From Halobellus rufus (GTDB lineage Archaea; Halobacteriota; Halobacteria; Halobacteriales; Haloferacaceae): a stretch of DNA of 64,000 nt. How positions within the stretch are numbered: position 1 is the first letter of the stretch; the number at the start of each line of letters is the position of its first letter. Shown in pieces: positions 9,418-18,244 of this stretch. The stretch is from assembly GCF_000739575.1 (NCBI RefSeq), contig NZ_BBJO01000047.1:1-64000 (forward strand), written 5' to 3'. A program made the translations under genes and the position numbers. The notes beneath the pieces are model-generated. The model was given only the letters and a program-made list of their open reading frames with translations. It was not told the DNA's origin and made no database searches.

Positions 9418-9967
9418 GCGCTCTCACCTCCCGCGGCCCCGACGGCTGTCCCGCCATCGTCGGCGGTGTCGGCGTCCGCGCCGTTTTCAGCGTTGGCGCC
9501 GCCGTTCGCGTCTGCCGGTGCTCTCCGTTGGAAGTCCCCGCTCCCGAGGCCGAAAAAGAGGCTGACGAGGACGCCGGAGACGATCGCGCCGATCGCGAGC
9601 TCGACGAGTTCGATGCCGTACTTGACGCCGTAGCTCCCGAAGCCGTAGGCTCGTACTCGAGGAACGCGCCGTTCGCGACCAGCGCGCCGAGTCCGACGCC
9701 CGCGAACGTCGCGCCGCCGACGGCGATCGACGTCTTCACCAGCGGGCCTTCGAGCCACGCGCGCGTCGGTTCGATGCCGAACGCGAACGCCAAGAGGAGG
9801 ACGGCCGCGGCGACGAGGACGCCGCCTTGGAAGCCGCCGCCGGCCGACGACGCGCCGTGGAACATCACGAACACGCCGAACGTGAAGACGAACGGCACCA
9901 CCACGCGGACGGTCGTCATGATTATCGTGCTCTCGACGTAGGTTCGGTCCGGATCAGATTCGCTCAT
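9414..9967 (-). pseudogene. mnhB: Na+/H+ antiporter subunit B, with one frameshift
   Basis: The first part, from ATG 9967, reads MSESDPDRTYVESTIIMTT followed by MnhB signatures (VVPFVFTFGVFVMFHGASSAGGGFQGG, in two adjacent segments) up to GAFLEYEP. The remainder, AYGFGSYGVKYGIELVEL then IGAIVSGVLVSLFFGLG, is in the -1 frame. One missing base near 9650 (a GAGCC where GAGGCC would restore frame) explains the break and would give 184 residues. Operon neighbours are intact and in canonical order, so loss of an essential membrane subunit would be surprising. A sequence error is the simpler reading, but it cannot be proved here. Confidence 0.85.
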
Positions 9968-10506
9968 ACGTAGGCCTCCTGTCTGAGAACGAGAACGACC
10001 GCGACGCCGGCGGCGATGACCACCGTCGCCTCCCCGAGGGTGTCGAAGCCACGGTAGGCGGCCAACACGGCGGTCACGACGTTCTCGACGCCGGTCTCGG
10101 GATAGGCGTTCTGCAGGTAATACTCCGTGATTCGCGAGGTCGCGACGGGGGCGTCGGCCGCGCCGACCGCCGGAAGCGACCGGACGGTGGTCAAGAGCGC
10201 GCCGACGAGGACCGCGACGACCGCGACCGAGCGCCACTCGACGGTTTCGAGCAGGCGCTCGCCGGCCGGGCGGACGGTCTTCGCGATCGTCACGAGGAAC
10301 AGCACCGTCGTGATGCCCGCGCCGACGGCCGCCTCCGTGAGCGCGACGTCGGGGGCGGCGAGGAGAACCCACGCGACGGAGATACCGAAGCTGAACGCCC
10401 CGAAGGCGATGATCGCGTTCAGGACGTCTCGAAGCAAGATGGCCGCGAGGGCCGCCAGCACGGCGAACGTGAGGACGACGGCGAGCGCGGTCGTGACGGT
10501 CGTCAT
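9964..10506 (-). CDS. DUF4040 / MbhD-E-like antiporter subunit (equivalent of the MnhA C-terminal part)
   Basis: A 180-residue membrane protein with about five helices. The first half (LLRDVLNAIIAFGAFSFGIS, then WVLLAAPDVALTEAAVGAGI) is the DUF4040/MbhD element. The second half (AYRGFDTLGEATVVIAAGVAV) resembles MbhE, or the start of MrpB. In bacteria these form the C-terminal end of MrpA; here they are a stand-alone gene. ATG at 10504-10506 overlaps the stop of mnhG, and its own stop overlaps mnhB, so it belongs to the same transcript. Confidence 0.85.
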   Translation of the reverse strand: MTTVTTALAVVLTFAVLAALAAILLRDVLNAIIAFGAFSFGISVAWVLLAAPDVALTEAAVGAGITTVLFLVTIAKTVRPAGERLLETVEWRSVAVVAVLVGALLTTVRSLPAVGAADAPVATSRITEYYLQNAYPETGVENVVTAVLAAYRGFDTLGEATVVIAAGVAVVLVLRQEAYV

Positions 10507-10856
10507 TCCTCGCCCTCCGTCGGTTTCGCTCCGTCGCCCGCGGCGCTCGCTTCGTCCTCGGTCGTCCACGGTTCGATGCCCTGGTCGTGGGCCGCCCGGG
10601 TGATCGCGTGGGCGGCCGTCGGGTTGGTCACGAACAGGAACGCCCCGAGGAGGACCGTCTTCGCGACCGAGACGTCCGCGCCGAGTACCAGCGCGACGCC
10701 GCCGAGCGTCAGGATGATGCCGAGCGTGTCGCTCTTGGATGTCGCGTGCGCCCGCGCGTAGAGGTCGGGGAGGCGGACGATACCGACCACGGCGACGAAC
10801 CCGAAGAACGTCCCCGCGGCCACGAGAGCGATCGCCAGCAGTTCGAGTGGCGTCAC
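10503..10856 (-). CDS. mnhG: Na+/H+ antiporter subunit G
   Basis: A 117-residue protein with three membrane helices and the MnhG/PhaG motif VGIVRLPDLYARAHATSKSD followed by GIILTLGG. The start is GTG 10854-10856, directly after the stop of mnhF at 10857. The C-terminal acidic tail (TTEDEASAAGDGAKPTEGEE) is typical of halophile adaptation. It is a structural subunit of the Mrp complex. Confidence 0.93.
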   Translation of the reverse strand: MTPLELLAIALVAAGTFFGFVAVVGIVRLPDLYARAHATSKSDTLGIILTLGGVALVLGADVSVAKTVLLGAFLFVTNPTAAHAITRAAHDQGIEPWTTEDEASAAGDGAKPTEGEE

Positions 10857-11141
10857 TCAGATCACCCCTCCGCGCTCGACGGTGAACTTCGAGATGGCGA
10901 TGCTCATCAGGAAGTTCAACATCCCGTAGACGAGCGCGATGTCGAGGAAGCCGGGCTGGTCGAGCGCCGCGGCCAAGAGCGCGAGGACCACGACCGCGTT
11001 CGTGCCGATGGCGTTGACCGCGATCACGCGGTCCTGCATCGTCGGTCCCGCGACGATCCGGTAGACCAACACGATCGCGAACAGGACGAACGCGCTCGCG
11101 GCGGCCAGAAGCACCGTGTCGACGACGCCGGAGACCGCCAT
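10857..11141 (-). CDS. mnhF: Na+/H+ antiporter subunit F
   Basis: A 94-residue protein with three helices and the MnhF signature YRIVAGPTMQDRVIAVNAIG followed by DIALVYGMLNFLMSIAISKF. ATG 11139-11141 overlaps the TGA of mnhE by one base. A GTG one codon upstream (11144) is an equally possible start. Position between mnhE and mnhG is canonical. Confidence 0.93.
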   Translation of the reverse strand: MAVSGVVDTVLLAAASAFVLFAIVLVYRIVAGPTMQDRVIAVNAIGTNAVVVLALLAAALDQPGFLDIALVYGMLNFLMSIAISKFTVERGGVI

Positions 11142-12238
11142 CACTCACCGCCCTCCCGCAGCTCCGGCGGCTCGCGCTCCTGGTCGTCGCCGAGCAGCGA
11201 AACGCTCCCGCGCTCGCTCGGCGTCGGGATCCGCGCGCCGGCGCGCCCGTAGAAGATGAACCGGACCGCGCGCTCTAAGCCTCCCGCCGCGAGGTCGTCG
11301 CGAGCGCTCGCCGTCAGCGTGTGGATGACGAGCCCGTCGCGGCCGACGTCGACCGTCAGCGTGCCGGGCGTCAGCGTGATGCTGTTTCCGAGCGTCGTGA
11401 CCGGGAGATTCCCCCAGACCGCCCCGCGGAACCGCCGCATCTCGGGGTCGATCGGGAGGTCGGGATGGAGGATGATGTACGCGATCGCGACGTTGGCTTT
11501 CGTGATCTCCCAGACGAGATACGGCACGAAGACGAGCAGCCGCACGGCCCGGCGGCCTGTCCGGCGAAGCGAGGGCGACGTGACGAACGAGACGTTCGCG
11601 AATGCGACGGTCGCGAGCAGCGCCGTCAGGCCGCCGGTCGCGAGCTCGAACGGGGCCAGCGAGCCGGCGACGGCGAGATAGAACGCGTACGTCGCCCCGA
11701 ACGTCAGAACGCTCTTCGAGAACGTCACGCGCGAGACGAGCCCGGTCCGCGTCGTCTGCCGCTCGACGGGGGCCTCCTCGACGGCGAGATCGGACCGCGT
11801 CAGCTCGACCTCGAAGGGCCGGAGCATCGGCGCGCTGCCGCCCGGTTGGAACTCCGGGTCGACGACGACGCGACCGAGGTCGTTCCGCCGCGCGTACTCG
11901 ACCAGTTCGTCGGCGAAATCTCGGGGGCTGAACAGGTAGCGGTCCGCGCCGACGATCGACGTCTCGACGTCGACCGCGACGTCCGGTTCGTCGTCGCCGT
12001 CGGTGTCGAGATCCTCTTCGGCCCACACCGTGACCCGTTCGAGGAGATCAGCGGCGGCGGAATCATCGAGATCGTTCCCGTCGAGTGCGCGCCACCGTGC
12101 GGGGTAGACGAAGTGAACGGCGGCCGATTCACCACCCTCCGCACCAGCCTGTGCCTCTCGCAAGGCGTACGCCACCGTGTTGCGGAACGTGGAGGATTCG
12201 CCCACCGGAACGAGAATGCGGGACTGTTCGGCTCCCAT
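11141..12238 (-). CDS. mnhE: Na+/H+ antiporter subunit E with N-terminal USP-like domain
   Basis: A 365-residue two-part protein and first gene of the antiporter operon. Residues 1 to about 155 resemble a universal stress protein (SRILVPVGESSTFRNTVAYA, then a nucleotide-fold-like region ending near LTRSDLAVEEAPVERQ). The second part is MnhE: membrane helices around residues 175-245, then KANVAIAYIILHPDLPIDPE and GNSITLTPGTLTVDVGRDG, both strongly diagnostic. The ATG 12236-12238 and a GTG just upstream (12241) are both possible. The USP part might couple transport to a cytoplasmic signal, by analogy with other haloarchaeal transporter fusions. Confidence 0.9.
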   Translation of the reverse strand: MGAEQSRILVPVGESSTFRNTVAYALREAQAGAEGGESAAVHFVYPARWRALDGNDLDDSAAADLLERVTVWAEEDLDTDGDDEPDVAVDVETSIVGADRYLFSPRDFADELVEYARRNDLGRVVVDPEFQPGGSAPMLRPFEVELTRSDLAVEEAPVERQTTRTGLVSRVTFSKSVLTFGATYAFYLAVAGSLAPFELATGGLTALLATVAFANVSFVTSPSLRRTGRRAVRLLVFVPYLVWEITKANVAIAYIILHPDLPIDPEMRRFRGAVWGNLPVTTLGNSITLTPGTLTVDVGRDGLVIHTLTASARDDLAAGGLERAVRFIFYGRAGARIPTPSERGSVSLLGDDQEREPPELREGGE

Positions 12239-12450
12239 CACCCACCACCCGTCCCGATAAACGCCGACCGATACCCGTCGGACTCACGACTCATACGTTA
12301 CTGTATCTGTTACTAAGGGGGTCAAATACGTCTTCCGCTCTCCCGCCGATCGGTTCTCGAACTGTCACGCAGTTTTTAACTGAAAGTGCGGATCCGTCCG
12401 GATCGGTCGCTGCTGATCCGCGCGTGCGCCGTGCTACTGTACTTCTAAAT

Positions 12451-12460
12451 AATATTATAT
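12451..12460 (+). promoter_or_regulatory. TATA box of the pilin gene
   Basis: The sequence aatattatat lies in an AT-rich stretch about 27 bases before ATG 12484, which is the spacing for a leaderless haloarchaeal transcript. No Shine-Dalgarno motif precedes the ATG, which supports [20 protein letters not shown]. Confidence 0.6.
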
Positions 12461-12483
12461 ACTTGTGTATCGTATAACTTACT

Positions 12484-12912
12484 ATGAAAATAATACAATT
12501 ATTCAACGACGAAAAAGCCGTCTCGCCCGTCATCGGTGTCATCCTGATGGTGGCGATAACCGTCATCCTCGCGGCCGTCATCGGGGCGTTCGTGCTGAAT
12601 CTCGGACAGGGGCTCCAGCAGACCGCGCCGCAGGCGAGTTTCGGCTTCGACTACACGGACACCAACGTCACGATCACCCACGAAAGCGGTGATTCGATCG
12701 ACGCCGAGCGACTGACCACGACCGGACTCGCGGTTGACCCAGTCAACTGGGACGGTCACAACGGCCTGACCGGTACGGTGTCGGCCGGAACGAGTGCGGA
12801 GTTCAACAACACCCAGAACTGGCAGGGCGAGACCGTCCGCGTCGTCTGGGAGTCCGCCGACGGATCGTCCTCGGCGACGCTGAGCCGATCGACCGCGCCC
12901 ACGGTCAACTGA
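12484..12912 (+). CDS. Archaeal type IV pilin
   Basis: A 142-residue preprotein with a class III signal peptide: MKIIQLFNDEKA, then VSPVIGVILMVAITVILAAV. A PibD-type prepilin peptidase should cleave between Ala12 and Val13, leaving the hydrophobic helix that packs the pilus core. The C-terminal part is a small Thr/Asn-rich beta domain with several N-x-S/T sequons (NVT, NNT), possible N-glycosylation sites. It stands alone, with no pilus assembly ATPase nearby. It is thus likely one of several scattered adhesion or pilus subunits. Confidence 0.9.
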   Translation: MKIIQLFNDEKAVSPVIGVILMVAITVILAAVIGAFVLNLGQGLQQTAPQASFGFDYTDTNVTITHESGDSIDAERLTTTGLAVDPVNWDGHNGLTGTVSAGTSAEFNNTQNWQGETVRVVWESADGSSSATLSRSTAPTVN

Positions 12913-13087
12913 TCGTGACGGGCGGCTGATCGCTACCTGATTTTTCGCTGTTCGGCGTCTCCTGTACGAGGCGAAGCGGACCTCCTCGGTGTTTCGATCG
13001 TACGGGTCGGTGCAAGACGGTTCCATCGCCCGGCATCCGGGGTTTCTGGGACCAATCATTATACTCGGCCGAGTGGTGAGCCCTGCT

Positions 13088-13279
13088 ATGGAAGTCCGAC
13101 GAAATCTGTACGTTGCCGCGTTCATCGGCGCGTCACTGTCGTACGTCTTCAACGTCCTCGCCTTTACCGGGACGTTCGACGTGTTCCGGTGGATCGTGTT
13201 CGTCGCCGTCTTTCTCGGGTTCACGTACGGATTCGAGCGACTCATCGGGTGGACGGAGACGGTCGAGGATCCGCGGTGA
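13088..13279 (+). CDS. Small hypothetical membrane protein
   Basis: A 63-residue protein beginning MEVRRNLYVAAFIGASL. It has two predicted membrane helices (about residues 7-25 and 30-48) separated by a short Thr/Gly/Phe turn, and a charged C-terminus ending WTETVEDPR. ATG 13088 is preferred over upstream codons because the family-like basic start directly precedes the first helix. No function can be assigned. It lies between the pilin and hpt on the same strand but with separate spacing. Confidence 0.65.
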   Translation: MEVRRNLYVAAFIGASLSYVFNVLAFTGTFDVFRWIVFVAVFLGFTYGFERLIGWTETVEDPR

Positions 13280-13360
13280 GGGCGCCTCAGGTCGACGCCT
13301 CGCGTGCAACCCGCTGACGCACACCGTGCGGCGCTCTGTACAGCCCCGGGTCGAACCGCC

Positions 13361-13373
13361 AGTTTTTATTTTC
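13361..13373 (+). promoter_or_regulatory. TATA box of hpt
   Basis: The run agtttttattttc sits with its centre about 26 bases before ATG 13393, so the transcript is expected to start at or near the initiation codon. Confidence 0.6.
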
Positions 13374-13392
13374 GACCCGGAGAACCGTCGAC

Positions 13393-13959
13393 ATGGATCA
13401 ACTGCGGCAGTCGCTCCTCGAAGCGCCGATCATCGAGAAGGGCGAGTACGAGTACTTCGTGCACCCGATCAGCGACGGCGTGCCGATGCTCCGCCCCGAA
13501 CTCCTGCGCGAGATCGTCATCAAGATCATCCGGAAGGCCGAGATCGACGACGTCGACAAGATCGTCACCCCCGCGGCGATGGGGATTCACATTTCGACCG
13601 CCGTCTCGCTGATGACCGACATCCCGCTGGTCGTCATCCGCAAGCGGCAGTACGGGCTGGAGGGCGAACAGCCGCTGAGCCAGCAGACCGGCTACTCCGA
13701 GAACGAGATGTACATCAACGACGTCGAACCGGGCGACCGCGTGCTCGTCCTCGACGACGTGCTCTCGACGGGCGGCACGATGCGCGCCGTCCTCGACGCC
13801 CTCGACCACATCGGCGCGGACATCGTCGACACCGTCGCCGTCATCAAGAAGGCCGGTCCCAACGAACTCGACGACAGCGGCCACCACGTCAAGACGCTGA
13901 TCAACGTCCGCGTCGAGGACGGCGAGGTCGTCATCGTCGACGAACACGGCGACGACTGA
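13393..13959 (+). CDS. hpt: Hypoxanthine/guanine phosphoribosyltransferase
   Basis: A 188-residue type I phosphoribosyltransferase that transfers the phosphoribosyl group of PRPP to hypoxanthine or guanine in purine salvage. The PRPP-binding motif [14 protein letters not shown] lies at about residues 117-130, and the flexible-loop region contains [12 protein letters not shown]. The length and the start [19 protein letters not shown] match the archaeal Hpt family, which is related in sequence to adenine phosphoribosyltransferases, so base preference is inferred from the family. It is transcribed alone from its own promoter. Confidence 0.88.
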   Translation: MDQLRQSLLEAPIIEKGEYEYFVHPISDGVPMLRPELLREIVIKIIRKAEIDDVDKIVTPAAMGIHISTAVSLMTDIPLVVIRKRQYGLEGEQPLSQQTGYSENEMYINDVEPGDRVLVLDDVLSTGGTMRAVLDALDHIGADIVDTVAVIKKAGPNELDDSGHHVKTLINVRVEDGEVVIVDEHGDD

Positions 13960-14126
13960 GATCCGCTCGGACGCCGACGGCGGGGGCGCACGATCGGGGT
14001 CGGTATCAGATCTGCGAACGAATCCCTCCGGTCATCCGTCGGCATTCGGGTAATACGCCCGACAGAACCCGGGATTTTCACTACGTGATCGAAGAGTATT
14101 TCAGCGGATAGTCGCACGTAGACGCT

Positions 14127-15986
14127 ATGCCATCCGGTACCAATCTCGACGACCTCGGGTCGACCCCGCGCGGTCGGTCCCGTCGGTCGTTTCTCTCGCT
14201 TCTCGGCCTCGGCGGGGCGGCGTCTCTCGCGGGCTGTGGTTCCTCGGGGACCGACGCGTCTGCTTCGACCGAGGGCTCTCCTGACGGCGACGGTGTCGAC
14301 GACAGACCCGACTACGTCGAAGGTACGGCGACGGGAACGCGGACGTTGAACTTCCTGAGCGTCGACGACGAACCGTCCCTGAACCGGGTTCAGTTGGCGC
14401 TCGACGGGCCGTACGCGGTCACGCCCGAACAGGAGATCTTCCCGCTGTGGGCCGATATGTCCACCGACGAGGGGCGGGTCTACACGGTCGAACTCAGAGA
14501 CGGCCTCGAGTGGGGGGCGGGGTACGGACCGATGACGGCCGACGACTGGATCTACACGATCACCGAGGTCTTTCAGGCTGATCCCAACTGGGCGGGGTTT
14601 CCGAACGCGGGCCAGTGGCGGCAGAACGGGGAGCCGATCCCGGTCGAAAAGACCGGGCCGCGATCGTTCGAGATCCGACTGCAGTCGGTCGATCCGGCGT
14701 TTCCGCTGCGGCCGGTTATGTGGGGCCAACCCTGTATGCCGAAGGCGCTCATCGAGCGCTACCGTCCCGACGAGGACCAGGAAGGGCTCCAACAGGACGA
14801 GGACGTTCAGACGCTGGCGTACGCCGGGAACCTCGGACCCTATCGCTTCGAGCGGTGGAACCGCGAGTCCGAGTTCGTCGCCGTCAGGAACGACGAGTAC
14901 TACCTCCGCGAGGCCGACGACGTCCCCGAGGCGTGGCGGGACGCGCCGTACTTCGACTCCTACACCTACGAGGTCGTCCCCGAGGAAAGCACGCGGCTCT
15001 CCGCGCTTCGGACGGGCGAACTCACGGCGACAGACGTTCCGGAGACGAGAGTCGAGCAGTTCGAGGACCGCGACGACATCGACGTGAAGGTGTTCCCGCA
15101 GGCGTATATGACCTCGCTCATCTACAATCAGCGGGCCAACGGGTCGTTCTACGAGGCGCTGCGCGAGCCGTCAGTCCGCCGGGCGCTGGCGCACGCCGTC
15201 GACAAGCGGGCAATCGTCGACGAGATCCTCCGCGGGTACGGGAACGTCGCCCACACGTTCCAGCCGACGTTCTCGAAGTGGTACGCCGACGGCGAGGTGA
15301 CCGAGTACGGCGTCGGCGACGCCTACAGCCACGAGCGGGCGCGCGAATTCCTCGAATCGGGGCTCGACGCGACGCCGTACCGTTACGACGGCGAGCGCGT
15401 CGTCGACGACGACGGCGAGCAGGTCACTCTGAAGCTCGTCTTCGCGCAGGGCTCTCAGTCCGTGCGGACGACCGCACAGCTCGTCGCCCAGGAGTACGAC
15501 GCGGTCGGACTCGACGTCGAACTGACCGGGAAAGAGTACGCGACGCTCGTCGAGCACCACCTCTACAACGGCTGGCAGGGCGATGACGACCCGCCGTGGA
15601 ACGCCGGCCCGTACAACGGCGGCCCGCGGGACGGGTCGCTCAGTCAGGAGCCGTGGGACCTGATTCTGGGCGTCACGTTCAACACGTACCCGCGGACGCC
15701 GTCGTCGATCCGGGGGTTCACGGTCGAACGCGGCGGCACCAACTTCTACGGCTACGTCCCCGAGACCGACTTCGCCTCCCTGTTCGAGCGCGCGACGAGC
15801 ACCGTCGACGACGCCGAACGCAGGGAGACGCTCTCGGAGATATTCGGGGCGCTCTCGGCGGAACAGCCGTTCAACTTCCTCAATATGGGCGTCGAGATCG
15901 TCGGTTACGACAGCGCGGTCCGCGGTCCCGAAGAGGTGTTCGGGTACACGTGGGACCGGAACACGTGGCGGCTCGGCACGCCCTGA
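14127..15986 (+). CDS. ABC transporter substrate-binding lipoprotein, peptide type (SBP_bac_5)
   Basis: A 619-residue family 5 extracellular solute-binding protein, first gene of a five-gene ABC operon. It has a Tat signal (RRSFLSLLGLGG, residues 19-30) with lipobox LAGC at 34-37, so Cys37 should be lipid-anchored at the outer face of the membrane. The mature part shows family landmarks such as PLWADMSTDEGRVYTVELRD, ADDWIYTI, NLGPYRFERW and VRRALAHAVDKRAIVDEIL. Substrates are probably di- or oligopeptides, though family members also bind other solutes. It lies 33 bases before the first permease gene. Confidence 0.9.
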   Translation: MPSGTNLDDLGSTPRGRSRRSFLSLLGLGGAASLAGCGSSGTDASASTEGSPDGDGVDDRPDYVEGTATGTRTLNFLSVDDEPSLNRVQLALDGPYAVTPEQEIFPLWADMSTDEGRVYTVELRDGLEWGAGYGPMTADDWIYTITEVFQADPNWAGFPNAGQWRQNGEPIPVEKTGPRSFEIRLQSVDPAFPLRPVMWGQPCMPKALIERYRPDEDQEGLQQDEDVQTLAYAGNLGPYRFERWNRESEFVAVRNDEYYLREADDVPEAWRDAPYFDSYTYEVVPEESTRLSALRTGELTATDVPETRVEQFEDRDDIDVKVFPQAYMTSLIYNQRANGSFYEALREPSVRRALAHAVDKRAIVDEILRGYGNVAHTFQPTFSKWYADGEVTEYGVGDAYSHERAREFLESGLDATPYRYDGERVVDDDGEQVTLKLVFAQGSQSVRTTAQLVAQEYDAVGLDVELTGKEYATLVEHHLYNGWQGDDDPPWNAGPYNGGPRDGSLSQEPWDLILGVTFNTYPRTPSSIRGFTVERGGTNFYGYVPETDFASLFERATSTVDDAERRETLSEIFGALSAEQPFNFLNMGVEIVGYDSAVRGPEEVFGYTWDRNTWRLGTP

Positions 15987-16019
15987 ACCGCCGGCAGCAT
16001 CCAACGGAGTCGCACGAGA

Positions 16020-17003
16020 ATGGGTCTGAAACGATACACCGCACGGCGGATCGCGTGGGCCGGCGTCGTCGCCGGGGTGATCCTCACGATCACGTTCGTC
16101 CTCTTGGACCTCGCTCCCGACGCGCAGTTGGCGCAGGTGCAGTTTCAAGCGGCGGCCAGCGGCGGCAGCGCCGAGGCAGCGGCGGAGGCCTACGCACGTC
16201 GGCGCGGCCTCGAGGGGCCGCTCTGGGAGCGCTACCTCGACTACCTCGGGAACCTCGCGACCGGCGACTGGGGCTGGTCGGACACCCGTTCACAACCCGT
16301 GAGTGAGGCGATCCTGACCGCGCTGCCGTACTCGCTGATGTACACGGTTCCGGCCGTCGTCGCGTCGACGGTCCTCGGCGTCGCGATCGGCCTGTACTCG
16401 GCGTTCAATCAGTACACGAAGACGGACTACGCCGCGACGTTCGTCGCGTTCTTCGGGATCAGCGTTCCGAACTTCTGGTTCGGGATCGTCCTGCTGCTCG
16501 TCTTTGCGGTCCACCTCGGCTGGGTCCCCGTCCTGTTCGACGCGGAACTGGCGCGGACGCGACCGTTCTCGCTCGCGAACGCCCGACAGCTCGTTCTCCC
16601 GGTGTTCGTCCTCGGGACGAGCGCCATCGCCGGGACGATGCGGTACACGCGCGCGGAGGCGCTGGAGTACGTCCGCGCGACGTTCGTCAAGACCGCCCGC
16701 GCGAAGGGCGTCAGCGAGCGCCGCATCCTCACTCGGCACGTCCTCCGGCCGACGCTCGTCCCGCTGTCGACGATCCTCGTCGGCGACCTCCTCGGCGTCG
16801 TGCTCTCGGCGTCGTACCTCGTCGAGGTGGTCTTCGGGATCCCCGGACTCGGACGCCTCAGCCTCGAAGCCATCCGGCGACAGGACACCGCCCTCGTGCT
16901 CGGTACGACGCTCGTGCCGGTGTTCGTCGCCGTGATCGGAAACCTCCTGCAGGACCTCGCGTACGCGGTCCTCGATCCCCGAATCGACTACGGTGATCGC
17001 TGA
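16020..17003 (+). CDS. ABC transporter permease, DppB/OppB type
   Basis: A 327-residue inner-membrane permease with six helices. The N-terminal RYTARRIAWAGVVAGVILTI is the usual first helix. The cytoplasmic coupling (EAA) loop reads EYVRATFVKTARAKGVSERR, and then comes the typical GDLLGVVLSASYLVEVVFGI followed by PGLGRLSLEAI. It ends AYAVLDPRIDYGDR, also diagnostic of DppB. Its stop shares one base with the ATG of the next permease, so the pair is probably translationally coupled. Confidence 0.93.
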   Translation: MGLKRYTARRIAWAGVVAGVILTITFVLLDLAPDAQLAQVQFQAAASGGSAEAAAEAYARRRGLEGPLWERYLDYLGNLATGDWGWSDTRSQPVSEAILTALPYSLMYTVPAVVASTVLGVAIGLYSAFNQYTKTDYAATFVAFFGISVPNFWFGIVLLLVFAVHLGWVPVLFDAELARTRPFSLANARQLVLPVFVLGTSAIAGTMRYTRAEALEYVRATFVKTARAKGVSERRILTRHVLRPTLVPLSTILVGDLLGVVLSASYLVEVVFGIPGLGRLSLEAIRRQDTALVLGTTLVPVFVAVIGNLLQDLAYAVLDPRIDYGDR

Positions 17004-18241
17004 TGGCGGGAGACGACGTGCTCTCTGACGGATCAGAGGGAGGCCGACCCGACGAGCCGCGAGAGCGATTCGAGGACGTCGACTGGGACGCGATCGACGC
17101 GGATGGACGACGACTGACGAACACCGGACTCGCCGCGGTGGCCGCCGGTATCGGGTACGCCCTCGCGCTGGCGTACGACCTCGCTGTCGCCGGCGGCGAT
17201 CCGACGCTGGACGCCGCGGTCGACGTCCCGTGGCGATCCGCCCCGGCGACCGTCGTCTGGGACGCGACGGCCGTCGACTGGCTGTTCGCCGCGACGCTGC
17301 TCGCCGGCGGGTTCGCGCTCGTTCCGCTCGCGCGCAACAGGCGACTGCGCGGGTACTACTGGCGGCGCTTCCGTCGACACACGCCGGCCGTGATCGGCCT
17401 CTGGTACCTCCTCGCGATCTTCCTGTTGGGGACGGTCGGCACGCTGTTCATCGACCAGCCGAGTCTGAACCTCGCGGCCACCTACCAGCCGCCGATCTTC
17501 GCGAGCGTCGACGCCTCCATCCCGGCCGAGTGCGTCGGCCCCGTCGTCGACGGGCGCTGCCACGGCACGTGGAAGTATCCGCTGGGAACCACGGGCGAGG
17601 GCAAGGGGCTCCTCGCGCTCGCGATCTTCGGGATGCGGGTCAGTATGCAGGTCGGGTTGATCGCCACGTCGCTGTCGATCGCAATCGCGACGCTCGTGGG
17701 CACGACGGCCGCCTACGCCGGCGGCTGGGTCGACGAGGCGCTGATGCGCTACGTCGACGTCCAGCAGACGTTTCCGACGTTCTTCCTCTTTCTCTTCCTC
17801 GCGTATCTCTACGGCGGGAGCCTGTTCGTCCTCGTCGTCATCTTCGGGGTGACCGGCTGGGGCGGGATCGCCCGGATCGTCCGCAGCGAGGCGCTCCAGC
17901 GGCGCGAGGAACTGTACGTCGAGGCCGCGCGGGCGTCGGGCGCGTCGGGTCTGTCGATCGTCCGGCGACACGTCGTCCCGAACGTCTCGAACTCGATCGT
18001 CACGGCGGCGACGCTGAACATCCCCTTCCTCGTGCTCTCGGAGGCCGCGCTGTCGTTCATCGGTCTCGGCGACGTGACGCTGCCCTCGTGGGGGCAGACG
18101 ATCGCGGCGGGCCGCGGCGACCTCGCGACCGCGTGGTGGATCTCGACGGTCCCGGGGCTGTTCCTGTTCGCGACGATCCTCGCGTTCAACTTCCTCGGCG
18201 ACGCGCTCCGAGACGCGCTCGATCCGAGACAGGAGGTGTGA
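17003..18241 (+). CDS. ABC transporter permease, DppC/OppC type
   Basis: A 412-residue permease that pairs with the upstream DppB-like protein. The C-terminal 250 residues hold the transport domain, with the coupling loop RREELYVEAARASGASGLSI, the helix LSEAALSFIGLGDVTLPSWG and the terminal FNFLGDALRDALDPRQEV. The N-terminal 110 residues add an acidic segment and two extra hydrophobic helices before the usual RRHTPAVIGLWYLL. That makes it longer than bacterial DppC (about 300 residues). The long periplasmic loop with VDGRCHGTWKYPLGTTGEG carries the typical HPLGTD-like motif. Confidence 0.92.
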   Translation: MAGDDVLSDGSEGGRPDEPRERFEDVDWDAIDADGRRLTNTGLAAVAAGIGYALALAYDLAVAGGDPTLDAAVDVPWRSAPATVVWDATAVDWLFAATLLAGGFALVPLARNRRLRGYYWRRFRRHTPAVIGLWYLLAIFLLGTVGTLFIDQPSLNLAATYQPPIFASVDASIPAECVGPVVDGRCHGTWKYPLGTTGEGKGLLALAIFGMRVSMQVGLIATSLSIAIATLVGTTAAYAGGWVDEALMRYVDVQQTFPTFFLFLFLAYLYGGSLFVLVVIFGVTGWGGIARIVRSEALQRREELYVEAARASGASGLSIVRRHVVPNVSNSIVTAATLNIPFLVLSEAALSFIGLGDVTLPSWGQTIAAGRGDLATAWWISTVPGLFLFATILAFNFLGDALRDALDPRQEV

Positions 18242-18244
18242 TCG

